Assembly (NCBI GenBank): GCA_037042915.1
Contig: CM073201.1
Location: 1,984,001-2,048,000, forward strand
Length of the DNA stretch: 64,000 nt
Direction: 5' to 3'
Origin: Auricularia sp. M13
Lineage: Eukaryota > Basidiomycota > Agaricomycetes > Auriculariales > Auriculariaceae
How positions within the stretch are numbered: the first letter of the stretch is position 1; every line of letters begins with the position of its first letter. The notes beneath the pieces were generated by a model that did no database searches, was not told the origin of the DNA, and saw only the letters and a program-made list of their open reading frames with translations. A program made the translations under genes and the position numbers. Positions 10,871-22,403 of this stretch are shown here, piece after piece.

Positions 10871-12824
10871 ATGACCGCGCCGCCCGCCAGGCCGCATATA
10901 ATCGCAGCGCCACGACACCACTCGTTCAACACGTCCTGGGCCGACGAGGACGACGCCTGGGACTCGGGCTCCGACAAGGAGGACGGCCGCCCCGCGCCCG
11001 CATACTCGCAGTCGCGCCCCATCCCCGTCAAGCCCAAGGCGCCCGCCAGGCAGTCCACCAACGGCGTCGCCTTCTCCTTCACCTATGTCAGTCCGCCGTC
11101 GCCGTCGTCGTACGCAGGCCCCGTCTCGCCGCTGCAGCAGGCCGCGAGCTCGCCCAGCCAGCCGAGCCAGTCCCGCGCAAAGTCGAGCTGGACCATCGTC
11201 CGCAAGCAGAACGACGACAAGGCCAGCCACCGCAGCGGCGACTCGCCCGCGCCCCAGACAGACGTCGACGTCGAAGACATGATCATCCCTGGCGACGAGC
11301 TTGACCAGCACGCGCACCCGGCCGACTCACAACAGCCGTTTGCCTCACGCAGCACGCCCATCATCAAGCCCCAGGCCGAGGACATTGTCAACGGTACGCC
11401 CTGGTTTTGGCTGTCTCACCCGCTGCACGGCTCACGCAGCTTAGATCCCTTCCGAATCGTGGGCGGCGGCTCTATGCGCAATGGCGCCGAGTCTGCACCA
11501 TTGTCCCGCCAGTCGTCGTACAACGGCATGGCCAGTACCACCTCCCTCACACGGGATAGGTCCATTCGCAGCAACCGCAAAAACAAGATCGTCGACTGCT
11601 TACTCGCCGAGCACGTTCATCTCGGTGCGTCACTCGCTGCACATCTGCCTGCACCGGCGCTTGCTGACAGTCTAGCCACTTCCAGCGGACCTGCGCAAGA
11701 TCGCGTGGTCGGGAATCCCGGACGATGTGCGCCCCGTCGCGTGGCAGCTCTTGCTCGTACGTGTCCTGCGTTTCCGGCGATTTTGTGCATTGTGTCATGA
11801 TGGTTCGACTCTAGGGGTACTTGCCGCTCGCTCGAGCCGCACAAGCGGCAGCGCTCGCTCGAAAACGAGAAGAATACGCGTCGCTCGTCAGGCTTACCTT
11901 TGCACGCGGTCGCGACGGCTTGGACCAGCAAATATGGCACCAGATTGAGATTGACGTTCCGCGAACGAGGCCGGGCGTACGCCTATGGATGGAAGCAACA
12001 ACGCAACGCGTGCGTCTTCGCGATTCCGCTTTCTATAATCATTCTGAGAGCTTTCGCTAGTGTCTCGAGCGAATATTATACGTTTGGGCCATCCGCCATC
12101 CTGCGAGCGGCTACGTGCAGGGTATCAACGACCTAGCCACACCGTTCTTCCAAGTCTTCCTCTCCGCCTACATAGACTCCGACCCCGAGCTCCTTGATCC
12201 CTCCCTTCTCCCGCCGTCCGTACTGTCTGCAGTGGAGGCCGACACATTCTGGTGCCTCTCCCGCCTACTCGACGGCATACAGGACAACTACATTTCGCAC
12301 CAACCAGGCATCCACCGCAGCGTGAAACGCATGGCGGATCTCGTTGCGCGCATTGATGCGCCTCTCGTGGAGCACCTGCGCAAGCAGGGCGTGGAGTTCA
12401 TGCAATTTGCGTTCCGCTGGATGAATTGTCTCCTCATGCGCGAGATCAGCGTGCGGAATACAATCCGGATGTGGGATACGTATCTGGTGCGTCTTGATCC
12501 CTCCCTCCTCCAACGCATCAGTCTGACAACTTTGCGGGAACTTAGTCAGAAGGCCCGGACGCGTTCTCGCAGTTTCATTTGTATGTGTGTTGTGCGTTTC
12601 TCGTTAAATGGAGCGACAAGCTGCGAAAGATGGATTTCCAGGTTCGCTCGTCATCCCAAACACCTCCGCGCCTCTTGCTGAGTGCCTTCTTCATGCAGGG
12701 TATCATCATGTTCCTGCAGTCCTTGCCGACGCAAGGCTGGACGGACCATGACATCCAGCTGCTCCTCAGCGAGGCGTTTGTCCTTAGCAATACCTGGCAG
12801 AACGCGCAGAGCCATTTCACATGA
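10871..12824 (+). CDS. GYP1: Rab GTPase-activating protein, Gyp1/TBC1D22 type
   Basis: About 500 residues in seven or more exons. A long disordered N-terminus (Ser/Pro-rich, with SFNTSWADEDDAWDSG) leads into a TBC domain. Visible TBC features are IPDDVRPVAWQLLLGYLP, the Arg-finger segment QIEIDVPRTRP, the Gln-finger segment GYVQGINDLATPFF, and the Gyp1-typical FWCLSRLLDGIQDNY, followed by QFAFRWMNCLLMREI and the C-terminal helices. By family knowledge these Arg and Gln fingers stimulate GTP hydrolysis by Ypt1/Rab-type GTPases at the Golgi. Both catalytic residues are present. The start at 10871 is the first ATG giving the disordered N-terminus; an upstream in-frame start cannot be excluded. 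Divergent from U2SURP, 81 bp between start codons. Confidence 0.88.
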
Positions 12825-13259
12825 AACGCAGATGCGTCTGGTCGTGGTAAAAGCTTTCAAGGCCCTCCTTACGCCGGCTCGAGGGAGCGCTGTGTACTTC
12901 ACGCCGCCAGTGTACCATAGTGTTTGGGAGGTTCCGTCATTGTGTGGGTTGGTTATAGACTGATATCTGACGCCTAATATCGACCGCCCTTACTATCAGA
13001 CAGACTTGGAGATGAATCGATGAGGCTCGTCAGGGCTCAATTGTGGTACTCTGCATTGGCTCTAAAATTCGGTCCGGTTTGAATGGCACATCAGTTGCCA
13101 GAAATTACATGCCGAGAGCATGGCAAGACTATGAGAACAACCAGGAATGCAAGACTCGACGAAACAGAACCAGACTTTTGTCGGAGTTGGAGCGCGTGCG
13201 TAAACGTGAGGGCGGCGCGGAAGCAATTGCAACTTGTCTGCAAACCACAGGCGCCAACC
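12825..13259. other. Intergenic, nothing recognised
   Basis: Region between GYP1 and NUP50, presumably the 3' end of one and the promoter of the other. No motif that I can support. Confidence 0.5.
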
Positions 13260-15279
13260 ATGGCGAAACGGAGCGCTGAAAAGCAACTCACCAAGGACTC
13301 GCGCTCTGACGACGAGGATGATGTGAGTGGACCTCCATTGCAAGCGGTACACTTACTGACGCCGGTGCAGAGCGGCGACCAGACGGGATTCAGACGAGCA
13401 GACGAGAAAACTCTCAGCGGCCGAGTGTGCGTAACCCATGTGTTGGGACTCATACACGGCTGATATGATACTGCAGAATCCGTGGCATGCCCAGACGAGC
13501 TGGTGGTACGCCTACAGCATCGCCCGGTCCTGGTTCCAGCAGCGTGGTAGCCACGCCTGGCGTGCGTTCTGTGATCTTTCTCAGTCGACACGCGCTGAAC
13601 TTGTTGTTTACCAGACGCCTACTCCCCCTCCCAAATTTGCGAGCTTTGGCTCGTTCCCCAGTGCATCTGGTGGCGAGGCCTCGGGATCCACCACAAACTT
13701 TGGCGCGAAGACTGTCCCAGACTTGAAGAACTTCCCCTTTCCTCCAGCCAAGGTATCTTCTGAGGAGCCCAAAGCGAGGTTCATGAATTTTGCGACGGCA
13801 AACCCAACGCCTCCTGCAACGCCGTCATCTGACGGCTCCGACGAAGACCTCTTCAAGTATTACTCACAGCTCCGCGGGCTCAACGTGGCCATTATGGAGT
13901 CGTGCAAGAAGGCACTGCAGGCAGATCCCTTCATGGATCTGTCGCAGTTCTTCAAGCAGTACAGCGAACACCGATCTTCCATAGAGAAGAGTCGTACTCC
14001 CGCGACAAAACCAGCTGCAAGTACGGTAAAGGCTACCAACGGTTCTGCTCCAGCCTCTGCGTCTACTACCTCTTCGGACATCCCGAAGCCGCCAGCTGTC
14101 CCGACGTCGTTCTCGTTCTCCCCCTTCCCTTCTGCGACACCGTCCGCACCGAAACCACCCACTGCTCCGAGCGCACCTCCATCGTTCGCTCCATTCGTAC
14201 CGCCATCCACATCGACTAGCTCTTCGGCTCCCGCCGAATCGTCAACGACGACCGCCCCTGCAGCCACAACAGACAGCCCCGCGAAGTCCGCATTTTCATT
14301 CGCCGCGCCAGCGAGTAAATCTACCTTCTCCTTCGGCGCACCCGCGAGCACAGACGACAAGGGCACCAAATCCACGTTCTCGTTTGGCGCACCGTCTAGT
14401 AGCAGCGGCTGGCCTCCAGCTCCCTCGTCCGATGCAGCCAAGGGCACAGAGACAAAGCCAGTCTCGTCGTTATTCGGCGCATCCCCGTCAGCTTTCGGAA
14501 GCTCGAGTTTGTTCTCGTCATCCTCGACCACACCTGCCGCCGGAGACGCCGGCTCCTCCAGCAGCACCAGCCCTGCTGCAAAGCCTGCATTTTCCTTCGG
14601 CTTCGGCTCTGGGTCGTCGCCGTTCGCACCGAACAAAGGTAGCCTCGGCAACCCAGTCGGCTTTTCTTTCGGCGCGCCCAGCAAGTCTGCAGAGTCAGAA
14701 AGCGCGGGTTCGGGAGCGGAGGAGCACAGCTCGCAAGACGCTAGCCAAGGAGGCGAGGCAGCTGAAAACGTGCCGATTGCGCTGGAACCTTCTGCCTATG
14801 ATAAGGAAGGCGCGGGCGAGGAGGACGAGGAGACCAATTTTGAGGAACGATGCAAAGCCTATCGGCTCGAGAAAAAGGACGGTGGGGTGGAGTGGGTTGA
14901 TCTTGGTGTCGGTGAGTGTTTCAGACGGGTTATGCTGGCAAGGCGTGTGCTGATTATCATGGAGGTATGTTACGATGCAAGAAGCACAAAACGACGGATG
15001 TCCGTCGGGTCCTCATGCGAGGCTCTGGTACTGGCCGCATCGTCCTGGTTTGTGTCCATCCACCTCCGCCAGGCAAACCGCTGAACTTTTCCCTAGAATT
15101 TTGTCGTGTTTCCGTCTTTAAAACCGACGCAACAGAAGAATGTCGTGTCGTTCGTAGCGATGGATGGCGGTGAACCGGCGAGCTTCCGTTTGAGAGTCAA
15201 GAACGAAGCGCAGGCGATCGCATTGAAGAACGCGCTGGTGAAGGAGGCTGAAGCAGTCGCGGCTAAGAAGTCGAAATGA
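13260..15279 (+). CDS. NUP50: Nup50/Nup2-like nucleoporin with FG repeats and Ran-binding domain
   Basis: About 550 residues. The N-terminus MAKRSAEKQLTKDSRSDD and the next short exons (FRRADEKTLSGR, then RGMPRRAGGTP) match the importin-alpha-binding segment of Nup50/Nup2. A middle region (LRGLNVAIMESCKKALQ) precedes a long Ser/Thr/Pro-rich stretch with FG-type repeats (AFSFAAPAS, TFSFGAPAS, TFSFGAPSS, SLFGASPSAFGSSSLF, GFSFGAPS). The C-terminal 120 residues form a RanBP1-like domain: NFEERCKAYRLEKKDG, then RCKKHKTTDVRRVLMRGSG, then VAMDGGEPASFRLRVKN. The family sits at the nuclear side of the pore and helps recycle importin-alpha/cargo complexes with Ran-GTP. Exon phases join without correction. 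Confidence 0.92.
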
Positions 15280-16044
15280 GCGCTGCCATGTCTCATTGCT
15301 TTTTTTGCATGTTGTGTAATTCTTTGTTCGCGACAAGAATACGGCGCGTAACATCGATATCGTCCTCCGGTTCAGACTTCAACATTTTCCTCGACAACGA
15401 AACTCCGTATCCTCAAGAACCACGGCGGATATCATTTGCGCTGTTGCGCTATGCATGCATCCGTGAAACTTTGGACGGCGACAAGAACTAATAGCACTGG
15501 GAAGCCAGTTCTAAGACGTCGTGTTCCATCGACGTCCAGTCCTCTGTGAAGACGCGCGGCGCCAGCTGAGCACAGAGTTGGATGCCTCGGGAGGATTAGG
15601 CGGATGGTATGCAGGTATATGCGCCGTCAAGCTTCAAGCGCTGAAGCGCTGAACGTCGCCGCGGAGAATCGGAGGGAGGGGTCAGAGCTCCAGAGCTCGA
15701 GCCACAGGACTTTGCAATAGGCTTGGTCTCAAATTCCTGGTCTTGAGTGCAGATCGATGTAGCGTTGGACTGAGATCTGAAGGAGCTTTGGAGAACAAGC
15801 ATTGAACGATAGCGCAAGCAGCATTCAGGTCGGCACAATTACAGCGGCGAGATGCCAGTTGCACGATGACGGGTGCATGAATGGGATAGCAAGGTTGCTT
15901 GGTAGCGTCTTTATCATGAAGCAGAAACATCCCAGGTGCCGCATCGATTGGAACAAGAAAGGTGGCTTCCGCAGAGTTCAAGCTCAGGCATCCGTGGCTT
16001 TGTTGCCATCGTCTACTATCAGTGCGATCCCGCCGCGCAGTAAC
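15280..16044. other. Intergenic, nothing recognised
   Basis: Downstream of NUP50 and upstream of the MYND gene. Short frames on both strands show no recognisable motif. Confidence 0.5.
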
Positions 16045-16996
16045 ATGTCCAACGAACCCTCAAAAGACGCTGGAACTGGTGACGGTGAAGCAGTCTGGAC
16101 CATTATTGTCTACGGATCGTGCTCCCGCGATCCTGTCGATTACGACGAGCGTTTCCCCGATGACGGGGCCATGGCGCAGCGGCGCGCCGAAGTCGAGCTA
16201 CGCCCTAAAATTCCGGCCAAGTTCATGGAGTCCGTAGCTTTACGCACACAGTACATGCAAGAGCTGGCGCGTAGCATCGGCGAAGACGTGAAGCATAGTC
16301 GCAATTGGCGCTGCGAGTTTTGCAGTCAGCATTAGCGCACTCAAGCAGCCGGGGGATGTTGCTGAACGTTTCACCAGAGAAGTTCGCACGCGAGACCATA
16401 TGGTCGATGGCATCGTGGTTGCACTTGGACCCCCCGCGATTGTGAGCTGGGCTTCGGACTTCCCAATTCATCGCATGCGAACTGAAGTCTATCAGGAACT
16501 CATATGTATGTCCTCGGAGATGATCTCTTGAGCTTCCACCATTACCCACCAAACTCCCGAAGGTTCATCATTTGTGCGACGTTGGCGAAGGGCCTTGCGC
16601 CGAAATCTTCGCGAAGCATAACGCCGAGGCAGCGAGGCTCGCTGGTCAAGTAAATCATCCTGCGTGGAAGCTCAGAGGGCGGGCGACTGTCAAGTACCCC
16701 ATGTCAGCCACTTGTGCGGCTTGCCATGACGAAACTGCGAGCGTTCGTAAGAATCTCAAGCAATGTTCTCGGTGCAAATTTACTCGGTGGGTCTGACCCA
16801 AAGATATTGCATGCTGCATCATACTTATTCACGGCCACATTACCCTGTGCTTCAGGTATTGCAGGTGATTGTTTTCGTGCCGAACTGTCGTTCGGTCACT
16901 GACTTCTCGCGCAGCGTCAAATGCCAGAAAGAACATTTTACAAAGCATAAAACGTTCTGCAAGGCAGTGAAGGACGTTAAATGGGTTTGGAACTAA
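16045..16996 (+). CDS. MYND zinc-finger protein assembled with two microexons
   Basis: About 225 residues. Exon 1 (MSNEPSKDAGTGDGEAVWTI to NWRCEFC) contains an acidic tail and the first Cys pair of a treble-clef-like unit. After an intron comes FARETIWSMASWLHLDPPRL; then a 10-base exon (16496-16505) gives NSY; then VHHLCDVGEGPCAEIF. The C-terminal MYND finger reads CAACHDE, LKQCSRCKFTR, and continues only if a 9-base exon (16856-16864) supplies YCS before VKCQKEHFTKHKTFC. This restores the canonical C-x2-C, C-x2-C, C-x3-C, H-x3-C ligand set. MYND fingers bind proline-rich peptides in partner proteins. No SET or other catalytic domain is visible, so this is a MYND-only protein of unknown role. 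Confidence 0.85.
16496..16505 (+). other. 10-base microexon of the MYND gene
   Basis: Flanked by ATCAG before and GTATGT after. Joining it gives DPPRL-NSY-VHHLCDVG in one frame; skipping it leaves the frames of the neighbouring exons incompatible. Confidence 0.75.
16856..16864 (+). other. 9-base microexon of the MYND gene
   Basis: GTATTGCAG lies between TTCAG and GTGATT. It supplies Tyr-Cys-Ser so that the finger reads CKFTRYCSVKCQ. Skipping it keeps the frame but removes one zinc-binding Cys. Confidence 0.78.
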
Positions 16997-17142
16997 TTTA
17001 CGAGGTCTCCTTCGTGGCGCCAATTTGTGACATTTTGATGTACAGTACTGATCGAACCTTTGTATTATAAGAACGTCCCACCACCTAAATCGCGCGTGCG
17101 ATGATTTATTGACCTCGGCGTTGCACGATGTACAAAAAGTTC

Positions 17143-19420
17143 CTACTTGAGGAACTTGACCAAAACAGCCTCTGTAGCTGAGAGCTCGAACCCGTCGCCC
17201 AGATGAATGTGTTCCTGAACTGGGAAGCCAGAGGCCAAGCCTGTGCTTGTCTCATACGACTGGCCGCCCCAAGTGACGTTGGCCGTGTCGTCTGAATGAG
17301 CTATCGCCAAGCGCTTTAAGGTTGCCTTGGAAGGTGCACCAGGCTCCGCGAGAAAACCTAGGTCCACCTGGACAGTCGGTCTTTCGCCAGTGCTCGAAGA
17401 CGGCCACGATTGAGAATTGATGAATACAGCGCGGACCAAGGCGCCCTTTTCGTAGATAGCATAGGCCGCCACGCGAGTGTCGTTAATCTGCACCTCTGAG
17501 ATTGTCGTCTGCCCCGATCGCCCGATCGCCTCAGCAATAGCGATAGCAGAATAGTAGGCAGGCTGGACGCGAGCTGGTGTATCCAGCGGCTCGCCCGTAA
17601 GAATGCTACGATTCAGCGGGACGGGTTGCACCTGTGACGGCCTCGTTAAGGACCCGGTCGGGGAAAAGCTGGTTGACCCGCACCAAATTGTACTTGAAGC
17701 CAATGCCTGCATGAAAGCTCAGCCAATGTACAGGATTCATACTCATGGGAAGTGCTCCATACCTTCATGGAAGTAGATCTGATCTATTCCAATGGCGGCC
17801 GCCTGCAGGGTGTAGTCGAGAAGCCAGATGGCAGCGCCAGCAGTATTGCTAACGCCTTCAGACGCGTGAGATGAGCGCAACAGCAGAGCTTTTAGTACAT
17901 ACTCGGTGCACCATGACATGCATATGAGTTGGTTTCGCTATATGACATCGGTCAGCAAAGGATGGATGTTTTTGCAGGAATCATTACCCTAAGTGGTAGA
18001 TCAAACCCCGGGCTTTTGTGGCTGCAATGTCGGGATTGAAAACCGTGAGATTTCCGCGGACGGCAGCTTTTGCCATAAGGTCAGAAAGGAGACCCTCAGA
18101 GCCCGCGCAGAAAGATCCTGTCCTTGTTAAGTACGCGCCAGTCGCACCATCAAACACATTGCCACTGACCGCTGTAGCGGTGTTGAGAGATTCTAGAATG
18201 GCAATCTCAGAACCATTAAGGCTTGAATCAGAGATGATCGTACGTAGAGATTAACTGTCCAGGAGCCGAGGAGAGCAGGCCGTCGGCAAATGCTTGCTGT
18301 GGCGAGAACCCACCAGCGCCATGATCGCTACCCTGGAATACAAAATGAGCCCGCGTCAATGGTAAACGCCTGAAAGATTAAGAATCACCGCGAAAGATAG
18401 GGCTAGCCAGGAGGGACCCTTTCCTTTTGCCAGTCCCAGCGCCTTCGAGACTGCACCAGCAATGTTGTTCCATCTTGGCATATTAGAGAGCAATCATCGA
18501 ACAAATTAAACCTTACTCATTGACGAGATTGTGAATGGTGTAGTTTGTAGGTCGCAGTCCGTTGTTCTTGTAGAGATCCGGTTCGTTGCCTACTCTCGAG
18601 TGAGCTCGCGTTGCGCAGCGTGTCAGTGTGGACGTACCCAATTCTAACATATCGAGTTTGATGCCCTTGCTCTTGAGTGCGGGAGAATTGAACGCAGCGA
18701 TGATGTTCTTCGCCTCGGCGATCGCATTGTCCGTGTCGTTTGCTCCGAGGTTGAGACCCCATATCATATGGGTGTCTGAGGCATTTTGAGCCAATATCAT
18801 CCTACAGCAATGCGGAACGACCTACTGGAAGGTAAATGGCTGGAAATAGAGTAGAAGGAGGGACCGATTGTGTTGTTGAGCGCCTCCGGGTACGGCGTGG
18901 TCGCGGTGAAGGCGGGAAACGTTCCAATTGTAGGCTAAATAGTGTTGAGCATCAGAGCGCGTCTCCATGGTAGATCATCCCACCTGCGACTGCGACTTGA
19001 CAAAGGTTGTACGATCCTTGAAGGACGGTAAGAAGCGCCACAGACTACTTGGAATCTTCAAGACCAACCTCAGAATTCGCCCCAACTCTGATAATCGGCG
19101 GTTTTCCCGTCCTGCAACGCGTTGATTGAGGGGGCGTACGGCAGGAGTACCATTTGCTCACAAGGCTTTGAGGTTGTTGAGCGTGTTGATCCAGAATCTG
19201 TTCGGCTGCGAGACTCCAACCCACTCAGGCCAGCGGTCGCTCTGGAGCCTCCATGTGAGCTTCGTTCTCGTTTCGCAAGGCATGCATCACAACGCACTTC
19301 AATGCTGTAGCCCACCAGATTCTGGGAGAGCTTTTGCGCCGTCGTAGGCGCAGCAAGAGGCAGCGAGACCTCGAGCGCAGCGGCACATTGCAGCAGGCCG
19401 AAGAGCAGAACGGGGAGCAT
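17143..19420 (-). CDS. Secreted GH79 glycoside hydrolase (beta-glucuronidase-like)
   Basis: Minus-strand, many-exon gene of about 500 residues. It begins with a signal peptide (MLPVLLFGLLQCAAA, cleavage near ALEV), then LVGYSIE, SDRWPEWVGVSQPNRFW, INTLNNLKALTGKPPIIRVG and ANSE. The (beta/alpha)8 core shows HMIWGLNLGAND and LELGNEPDLYKNNGLRP, whose Glu is the expected acid/base, and IDQIYFHEGIGFKYN, whose Glu is the expected nucleophile. The C-terminal beta domain runs from VQPVPLNRSILTGEPLD to LSATEAVLVKFLK. Fungal GH79 enzymes release glucuronic acid or its 4-O-methyl ether from arabinogalactan proteins and related glycans. All splice junctions I tested (including SIE/SDRW, KAL/TGKPP and KYNL/VQPV) are in phase, so the gene looks intact. 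Substrate is inferred from family only. Confidence 0.88.
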
Positions 19421-19904
19421 GGAAGCAGATCTGGCGAGCTGGTGCTGTCGCTGGCCTTCTTATATTGATATAGCACTATTCACGACATCGGGAGTTGCAC
19501 GCTGCGCCTTGGTCACACGGTCATTGTGGTGCTTCGCGCGAACATCATGCGTCGGTTGTTGTGGGACTGCTGCCGGGACTGAATGGACCGTTGGGAGTTG
19601 CGAAGACAGTTGGACAGCGCAGAGAGCATCGCGTCCATTACGCGGCACACTGACGGCGAGTCTTTCCGTTCGTGCAATGCGAATCATTTTGACTGCATGC
19701 ATATGGATGATGGTGCGAAAGAAGGCGGCATGGTGACCGGATCGACAGATCCACGGAATTGTATGGTACCAAATCGCAGGGCATAATTTCTCTTGAACCA
19801 TAGTTCAGGGAGATGCTAGGGAGATCGAAGGGATGATAAAGAGTTAAGATGGCTGGGTGAGTATTGATTCTTATTATAATTGAAGAGGAGTAAACCTGGT
19901 ATAA
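19421..19904. other. Intergenic between GH79 and tRNA-Met
   Basis: Promoter side of the minus-strand GH79 gene. It holds no gene I can support. Confidence 0.5.
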
Positions 19905-19977
19905 AGCATTGTGGCGCAGGGGTTAGCGCGCGGGGCTCATAACCCCGAGGTCCCTCGATCGAAACGAGGCAATGCTA
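19905..19977 (+). tRNA. Initiator tRNA-Met (CAT)
   Basis: A perfect cloverleaf without intron: acceptor AGCATTG pairs with CAATGCT, D-arm GCGC/GCGC, anticodon stem CGGGG/CCCCG with loop CTCATAA, T-stem CCTCG/CGAGG with loop ATCGAAA, discriminator A at 19977. Three features mark it as the eukaryotic initiator rather than elongator tRNA: the A1:T72 pair, three consecutive G:C pairs in the anticodon stem, and AUCGAAA in place of the usual T-psi-C loop. A short T run at 19988-19997 could terminate RNA polymerase III. Confidence 0.97.
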
Positions 19978-20740
19978 CTCATTTTGCATTTTTCGCAGTC
20001 TAGTGTCCGTTGCGCTTTTTTACGCAGAGCAGACTTCCAGGGCTGTCCTATGACAATAAACACGAGAAGATATGATCTGAGGTTGAGATTTCGTTTGTCG
20101 AGTTGTGGTCCTTGATTAGGATTGGCTGTCCAGTCGTGGAACGATGAAGGACCCCGATATAAATTCTGCGTGCCAGAGCTTGCATATTGGTGCCTGAACG
20201 CCTGGCAACGTTTGCATAGTTGAAAGCGTCCACGCACGATTGACAAGCCCAGCCACTGTGAGCAAACTCTTGCAAGGGACGATTTCGGTTAGCAGGGTTG
20301 CCTGGAAACATTTGGTCCCTCGAAGCTTTGGCTGTTGACACTTTGAAGAATGCAGCGTTCCTTGATGCGGACCTGAGTAGATGAAAGAGAGAGAGGTAAA
20401 GAGCACATTTGTACGTGGAAGATACGATAGACTATGCAAAGAGAGCATGAGCGGGCAAAGGGCAGAAGAACAAGTGAAACAAGTCCGAGGCGAGCGAGTC
20501 GCGAGAAATAGACGCAGCATGGGTACAAGTACAATCGCCCGCCCAGAGGGGAGGGTGCGCGCGAGGCCGGCAAGGGAGGTCATCGTGCGGGGCAGGGCGG
20601 CGGACGTGCGATGAGCATGGTGGGCAAGGGCGCGGGGAGTAGCCAATAAAGAGGGTGAGAGGGAGACCGAGACGTACGGTAAGAGAAACCAGTGATAGAA
20701 CCCAGGAGACCGAGAGCAGAGGTGGAGCAGGCCTTACCTA
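19978..20740. other. Intergenic, nothing recognised
   Basis: Sequence between the initiator tRNA and the 3' end of the next minus-strand gene. No motif supported. Confidence 0.5.
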
Positions 20741-22247
20741 TCAGGGCCGGCGCTTGGAATGGGCCATGCGCTCGGCGACGACGCGCTGGAAGGACATGAT
20801 CCCGGGCGCGTGGGATTTGGCGACGGTCGCGTGGCGCGCGCGCACATCCTTGCTCAGGAGCGCGAACGCGCCGCCGCCGTCGAGGTGATATTGATTGGAG
20901 GCCTTAAACGTCACCGTCGTCTGCCACAACGGCGTGGGCGCGGCGACGCTCTTCGTGGCCTTGGCCAGCGAGGAGACCGCGGCGGACGCCGAGGATGTGC
21001 CGTGCGCGGGGCGGCCGAAAGTGCCGTTCACGTTCTCGGCGGTACTGCTCGCGCTGGGCGACGTCGAGAGCGCGGTGATGGTCGAGGTCGCGGGCAGCGT
21101 GGCGACCGATTTGATGCTCGATTGCGAGGTTCTCCTGAGCAGGCGTCCGCTGATGCTCATCGAGCTCGAGGCGCCGGGCCGGATCCGTTCGCTATTGGGC
21201 GATGACGGTTGGCTGGCAGGGTTCGGGGACAGGGTCGCATGCGCAGGGTCGGACGTCAGCAGCGGGCCGACCGAGGCGCCAGAGTGTGATAAGCCGCGGA
21301 GAAGGGGATGTGGTCTGCTGCTCGTGGGGAAGGCGGCAATGGAGTGCACGCTGAGCGGGCGCGACGACGACGAGCCCGGCTGCAGCGACAGTCTGTGGGC
21401 GGACGACGAGTGTCTGTGCCGCGCGCGGCCGTCGTCGTCGAGCGCGGGGACGGAGTCTCGGCGCTGGGGCACGAGAGGGGTCATGGCGGCGCCGGCGGGG
21501 AAGATGGCGGACTGGGGGCGCGGGCGGCGGGCGGGGCTGGGGGCCTGCTGCGGTGCCTGGTCTGGCGGCGGGCTGGTGATGGCCGGCGACGCGAGCAGCG
21601 CGGGCGGCTGGCGGGAGGCGGAGGCAGGAGTCGGGAGCTGGGCAATTGCCGTGTCGAGGAGCGGCGGTTTCTGCGCGGGCTTTGGCGTGGCGGGGCTGGG
21701 GTCGTCGTCTGGCCTGCCGCCGCTGCTGCTGCTGCCGCCCGTCACCGTCGCGTCGGACGCCATGGACGGCGGCAGCGTAGGTCTCGCGTAGGCGGGCTCC
21801 GCGGGGCCGGGGCTGTCCGCGGGCTCTGGGTTGGGGGTGACGGCGCCGGACTCGGACGACTCCCATTCGTCCTCGGTCGTCGACGACGGGCTCTCCACGG
21901 GCGGCTTCGACGGGGCCGGCGGCGGCGGCGGGGTCGCGGGCCGGCGCGCGGCGGGCTGGAGGATGACGGGGCCCTGCTGGTGGTGGCGGCCGTTCTGCTT
22001 GGTCTGCAGGATCATGGGGGGTCGCAGTCAGCCATCCGAGCAGCAAATCGATCGCAAGAGCTCCCGCGCCGCACCTTCTTGGGCGGCTGTTGGCCAGCCT
22101 GCGTCGCCGCCGCCGTCTGGGTCAGCTGCAGCCGCTGCGCGCTGTCCTGGCGATGCGCGGGCGTGAGGGCGGCGAGCTTGACCACGGACGTGCTCGAGCC
22201 CGTGCGCGAGTGCGGCTGGCGGTGGCCATGTGCCTTGGCTTCGGCAT
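20741..22247 (-). CDS. Disordered Ser/Pro/Ala-rich protein of unknown function
   Basis: A two-exon minus-strand gene of about 480 residues. Exon 1 carries GSSTSVVKLAALTPAHR and a Gln-rich stretch ending QAGQQPPKK; a GTGCGG intron with CTGCAG acceptor joins it to TKQNGRHHQQGPVILQPAA. The middle 300 residues are low-complexity Ser/Pro/Ala. The C-terminus is more structured: PLWQTTVTFKASNQYHLDGG, then FALLSKDVRARHATVAKS, ending MAHSKRRP. I do not recognise a domain. No ATG lies in the exon 1 frame; the ATG at 22247 (MPKP) is one base out of phase with KAHGHRQPHSRTG, which would fit one missing base near 22238. The gene is divergent from UTP6, 156 bp between start codons. Confidence 0.65.
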
Positions 22248-22403
22248 CGGTCCCGCTGCGGTTTGGGCGAGTTGAAAAGGGTGCTCGCGCGCTGGGAGCA
22301 GAAAGCCGGGAGGTGTGCGCCGGCGGGCAATTGCAAAAGCAGCGTTGGTCGGTCCGCAATTTGTCTCTCCGCCCGTTCGTATTCACCAGCTGCAGCCACC
22401 ACC

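Noticed and set aside
13860-14684. 274-codon minus-strand frame
   Set aside because: Antisense to the FG-repeat region of NUP50; composition mirrors the repeats.
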